Below are positions 50,195 to 52,193 of a stretch of 52,193 bases of DNA, in pieces. Under the pieces are notes generated by a model. That model searched no databases, was not told the DNA's origin, and saw only the letters and a list, made by a program, of their open reading frames with translations. Location: NCBI GenBank assembly GCA_013214025.1, contig JABSRN010000119.1, forward strand, positions 1 to 52,193, given 5' to 3'. Each line of letters starts with the position of its first letter. Within the stretch, counting starts at the first letter, position 1. Position numbers and translations under genes: made by a program. The DNA is from Polyangiaceae bacterium (lineage in GTDB: Bacteria > Myxococcota_A > Polyangia > Polyangiales > Polyangiaceae).

Positions 50195-50535
50195 GGTGAA
50201 AGTGGATTTTAGCACTCGCCAGATTGGTGCAGGGCTGAATCTCCCGCTCTTGAGTTGCGCGGTTTGGTTGGGGCATTCATCCGGCATTGGGGCCCGTGCA
50301 GATGACTTTCGACGTGCTAGTATTCGGAATACGCGGAGATCTTGGGAGGCACCACCAAAACTGGTGCGCCGCCCGGCCTGTCCGGGTCCCCGCGAGACCA
50401 ATAATCTTGCTTACGACGATTCCCAATTCAGCGTTTTTCCACCGCGACCGTTAGCGCAGGTGGCGCGCTTCGGCGTGTGTAGACACGCTATTGACGAATC
50501 GTATACTGAGAACCAAATTTCGAGGAGAGAGCGAT
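50195..50535. promoter_or_regulatory. Divergent promoter region of the lasso operon and surface lipoprotein
   Basis: The 341 bases separate B1 (minus) from the lipoprotein (plus). Visible structures are an exact inverted repeat GCGTGT-GTAG-ACACGC (50473-50488), a 6-bp hairpin GCACCA/TGGTGC (50349-50367) and CCCGG/CCGGG nearby. TATACT at 50502-50507, with GTAGAC 17 bases upstream, is a candidate sigma70 promoter for the lipoprotein; the inverted repeat overlaps its -35. No second precursor ORF was found here. Confidence 0.45.
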
Positions 50536-52193
50536 ATGATGAGACGGTCACTTAGCTTGTGGGGACCTGTCGCGTTGGCGATGGGAGTGGCATTGGTAGC
50601 GTGCAGCGATAGCGGCTCGCCGGGCGGTAGCGTCACCCCTGGCGGAAGCGATACCGGCACGGAGGATGGCGCAGAGGGCGGCGCTGACTCCTGCGATGTC
50701 CAGTTCTTGACGCCGGCGTCGACCCTAGCCCCTAGTGATGACGCGGACGGCGATTGCAGCAACGGCTTCAATATCGATATTGGCGTTGCAACTCGCGCGG
50801 GGTCGGGAACGGCCACGTTGACCTCCGGCGACGGACAACCCGTGACCAACGGAACCGCGGAAGTTTCGGGCCCAGCGGTGGTGTTCTCGGATATCTCTCT
50901 CGATCCCAACGCCACCACGGAAATCACAGTGACGGTCGGTGAATGCACGGCAACGCGTTCGTTTGAAGTTGTGTGCCCCGGTGTTCCCACCTGTTCGATC
51001 GCTTCCCCGCTTCTTACAGACTCTCGCCCGAGCTTGAACGGTGAGGCGGCTCCGGCGGGCGACCGCGTCAACGGGGCTGACCAAGATCTTCAGGTCGAGT
51101 TTACGGTAGCGACAAACGTTGCTGATGGACAGCTTGTCACGTTGACGATCAATGACGACGCAAACGCGGCAGTGGCAACAGTGGCTGACGGCGTTGCGAC
51201 TTTTGCGGGCGTAACCTTAGCGCCGGATACGGCGAGCATTCCATTTAGCATCACGGCTACCTGTCTGGCTACTGATGGCAGCTCGGTGCAAAGTGGTTCG
51301 GTCTCCTACTTTGTGGATACCGGCGCCCCTGCCCTGACTGTGTTGGAGCCGGCACCAGGACAACACTTCTCGTTTGAGTCGGGTGATGACGTCAACAGCG
51401 AGCGGGACGAACTTCAGTTCAATGTCTGCGGCAACACGGACAACCCAGACGCGCTGAACCTCTCGCCGGATCTCGGCGAGGCGGCGGCGAACTTTTGCGT
51501 GAGGCGCGGCGTAGAGTCCCCCGTCTGTGCGCCAGCTGTCACCGATGGTGCGGGCTCTGCCGATGGTGCCTGTGTTGAATACGACTGTCCCTCCGGCGCG
51601 CCGTTCACGCTCACCGTCAGCCTCACGGATGCGGCGGGGAACGTGGATAGCCAAGAGATCGTGGAGGTCACTTGTTCGTCCGACAAGCTGGACGTGGTCA
51701 TTATCTCTCCCGCGGATGAGGACCAACTCATCGCTGCAGGTCAGGTGATGCCGCCAGCTGGCACGCTCGATGCCGATGCCAATGAGCCTGGAGGCCAGTT
51801 GGAAGTGATCGCCTGCAGCAGTGCCGCGGTGGGCAGCACTGCCACCCTCTTTGGTAGCGTTCTGGGGAATGACCCCGCAGAGCTGGATCAGGTTGAGCTA
51901 GTGGCTGCCACCGATGACGTCTGTGGCGTGGCTTCCCCGCTGGGTAGCGTGGCTCACTTTCTCGGCAACGGCGCGGGCGTGACCTTGCCGGAGAGCACAA
52001 TCAACTCCAATGGCACCACCATTGACGTGCGCTTGTTTGTCAAGGTAACGGATGAGTCCACCGAGACCGGCCAGTCTGGCGACCATGACGTATGGGTGGA
52101 TACCAAGTTGCCGATTGTCACTTGGGTGAACCCGTTCCCGTCGGCTGGGGCTCAGTACCCGCAGGAGGGGCTGTGTGGATTGTTCCGTTCGCC
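50536..52193 (+). CDS. Large surface lipoprotein with Ig-like repeats (C-terminus beyond the window)
   Basis: Open frame of at least 552 codons from the ATG at 50536 (preceded by GAGGAGAG) to the window edge. The signal ends in the lipobox LVAC (Cys23), followed by a Ser/Gly/Asp-rich linker. The visible mature part is a series of beta-rich, Cys-containing repeats of about 100-130 residues, each with a strand pattern like ITVTVGECTATRSFEVVC or FTLTVSLTDAAGNVDSQEIVEVTC. These resemble bacterial Ig-like (Big) domains of surface adhesins. The role is unknown. It is divergent from the lasso operon and probably independent of it. Confidence 0.85.
   Translation, partial: MMRRSLSLWGPVALAMGVALVACSDSGSPGGSVTPGGSDTGTEDGAEGGADSCDVQFLTPASTLAPSDDADGDCSNGFNIDIGVATRAGSGTATLTSGDGQPVTNGTAEVSGPAVVFSDISLDPNATTEITVTVGECTATRSFEVVCPGVPTCSIASPLLTDSRPSLNGEAAPAGDRVNGADQDLQVEFTVATNVADGQLVTLTINDDANAAVATVADGVATFAGVTLAPDTASIPFSITATCLATDGSSVQSGSVSYFVDTGAPALTVLEPAPGQHFSFESGDDVNSERDELQFNVCGNTDNPDALNLSPDLGEAAANFCVRRGVESPVCAPAVTDGAGSADGACVEYDCPSGAPFTLTVSLTDAAGNVDSQEIVEVTCSSDKLDVVIISPADEDQLIAAGQVMPPAGTLDADANEPGGQLEVIACSSAAVGSTATLFGSVLGNDPAELDQVELVAATDDVCGVASPLGSVAHFLGNGAGVTLPESTINSNGTTIDVRLFVKVTDESTETGQSGDHDVWVDTKLPIVTWVNPFPSAGAQYPQEGLCGLFRS

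Overview
The window is about 52 kb of GC-rich (roughly 60% by eye) bacterial chromosome with short intergenic spaces. It is dominated by housekeeping genes: gltBD, rpsP-khpA-rimM-trmD, rpmB, xerD, trpGDC, truB, gatCA, rpsB-tsf and map. Mixed in are a bactofilin, a PilZ protein, a Hanks-type Ser/Thr kinase with a membrane segment and Pro-rich tail, an MJ0042-type zinc ribbon, an FGE-like lipoprotein, a GGDEF/NtrC response-regulator pair and several lipoproteins or secreted proteins of unknown function. This mixture suggests Myxococcota or another former delta-proteobacterium. That is an inference from gene content; there is no rRNA here to confirm it. I found no IS element, CRISPR array, tRNA or rRNA.

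Layout. 1-11 kb: a zinc-ribbon protein cut by the window edge, an acyltransferase, gltD-gltB, an FGE-like lipoprotein and a polytopic membrane protein. 10.5-16.5 kb: an SRPBCC protein, a bactofilin, a two-gene regulator unit (GGDEF plus sigma54 activator) and a TolC-like protein. 16.5-21.6 kb: a Lys/Ala-rich coiled-coil protein ending in a degenerate Fic domain, map with a lipoprotein, a secreted protein and an Nfu-like protein. 21.9-27.4 kb: rpsP-khpA-rimM-trmD plus a SPOUT protein, then a TPR protein and two poorly characterised genes. 27.8-33.3 kb (minus strand): rpmB, a membrane protein, an N-formylglutamate amidohydrolase, xerD and trpC-trpD-trpG. 33.4-42.4 kb: PilZ, a membrane-anchored unknown, then a long minus-strand run gatC-gatA-GNAT-SDR-acyltransferase-truB-CorC. 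42.5-46.5 kb: Ser/Thr kinase, rpsB, tsf and a strong terminator.

The main find is at 46.5-50.2 kb on the minus strand. It is a compact lasso peptide (class II RiPP) gene cluster in the transcription order B1 (PqqD-like recognition element), B2 (transglutaminase-like leader peptidase), K (HPr-kinase-like kinase), C (asparagine-synthetase-like cyclase) and A (precursor). The precursor is a 55-codon ORF at 46527-46694. It has a perfect YxxPxLxxxGxxxxxT leader motif and a predicted 17-residue core, SGPQSHTSEIPTFTNSG, with Glu at core position 9 for a Ser1-Glu9 macrolactam ring. The operon and tsf converge on a shared bidirectional terminator. A large Ig-like surface lipoprotein starts divergently from B1 and runs off the window.

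Other items worth a look: a chain of four overlapping hexapeptide mini-ORFs between khpA and rimM, built from a 17-bp tandem repeat; the histone-H1-like/pseudo-Fic fusion; an acyltransferase with a similar Lys-rich head; an Nfu domain that has lost one cysteine of CxxC; and several short tandem or inverted repeats in intergenic DNA.
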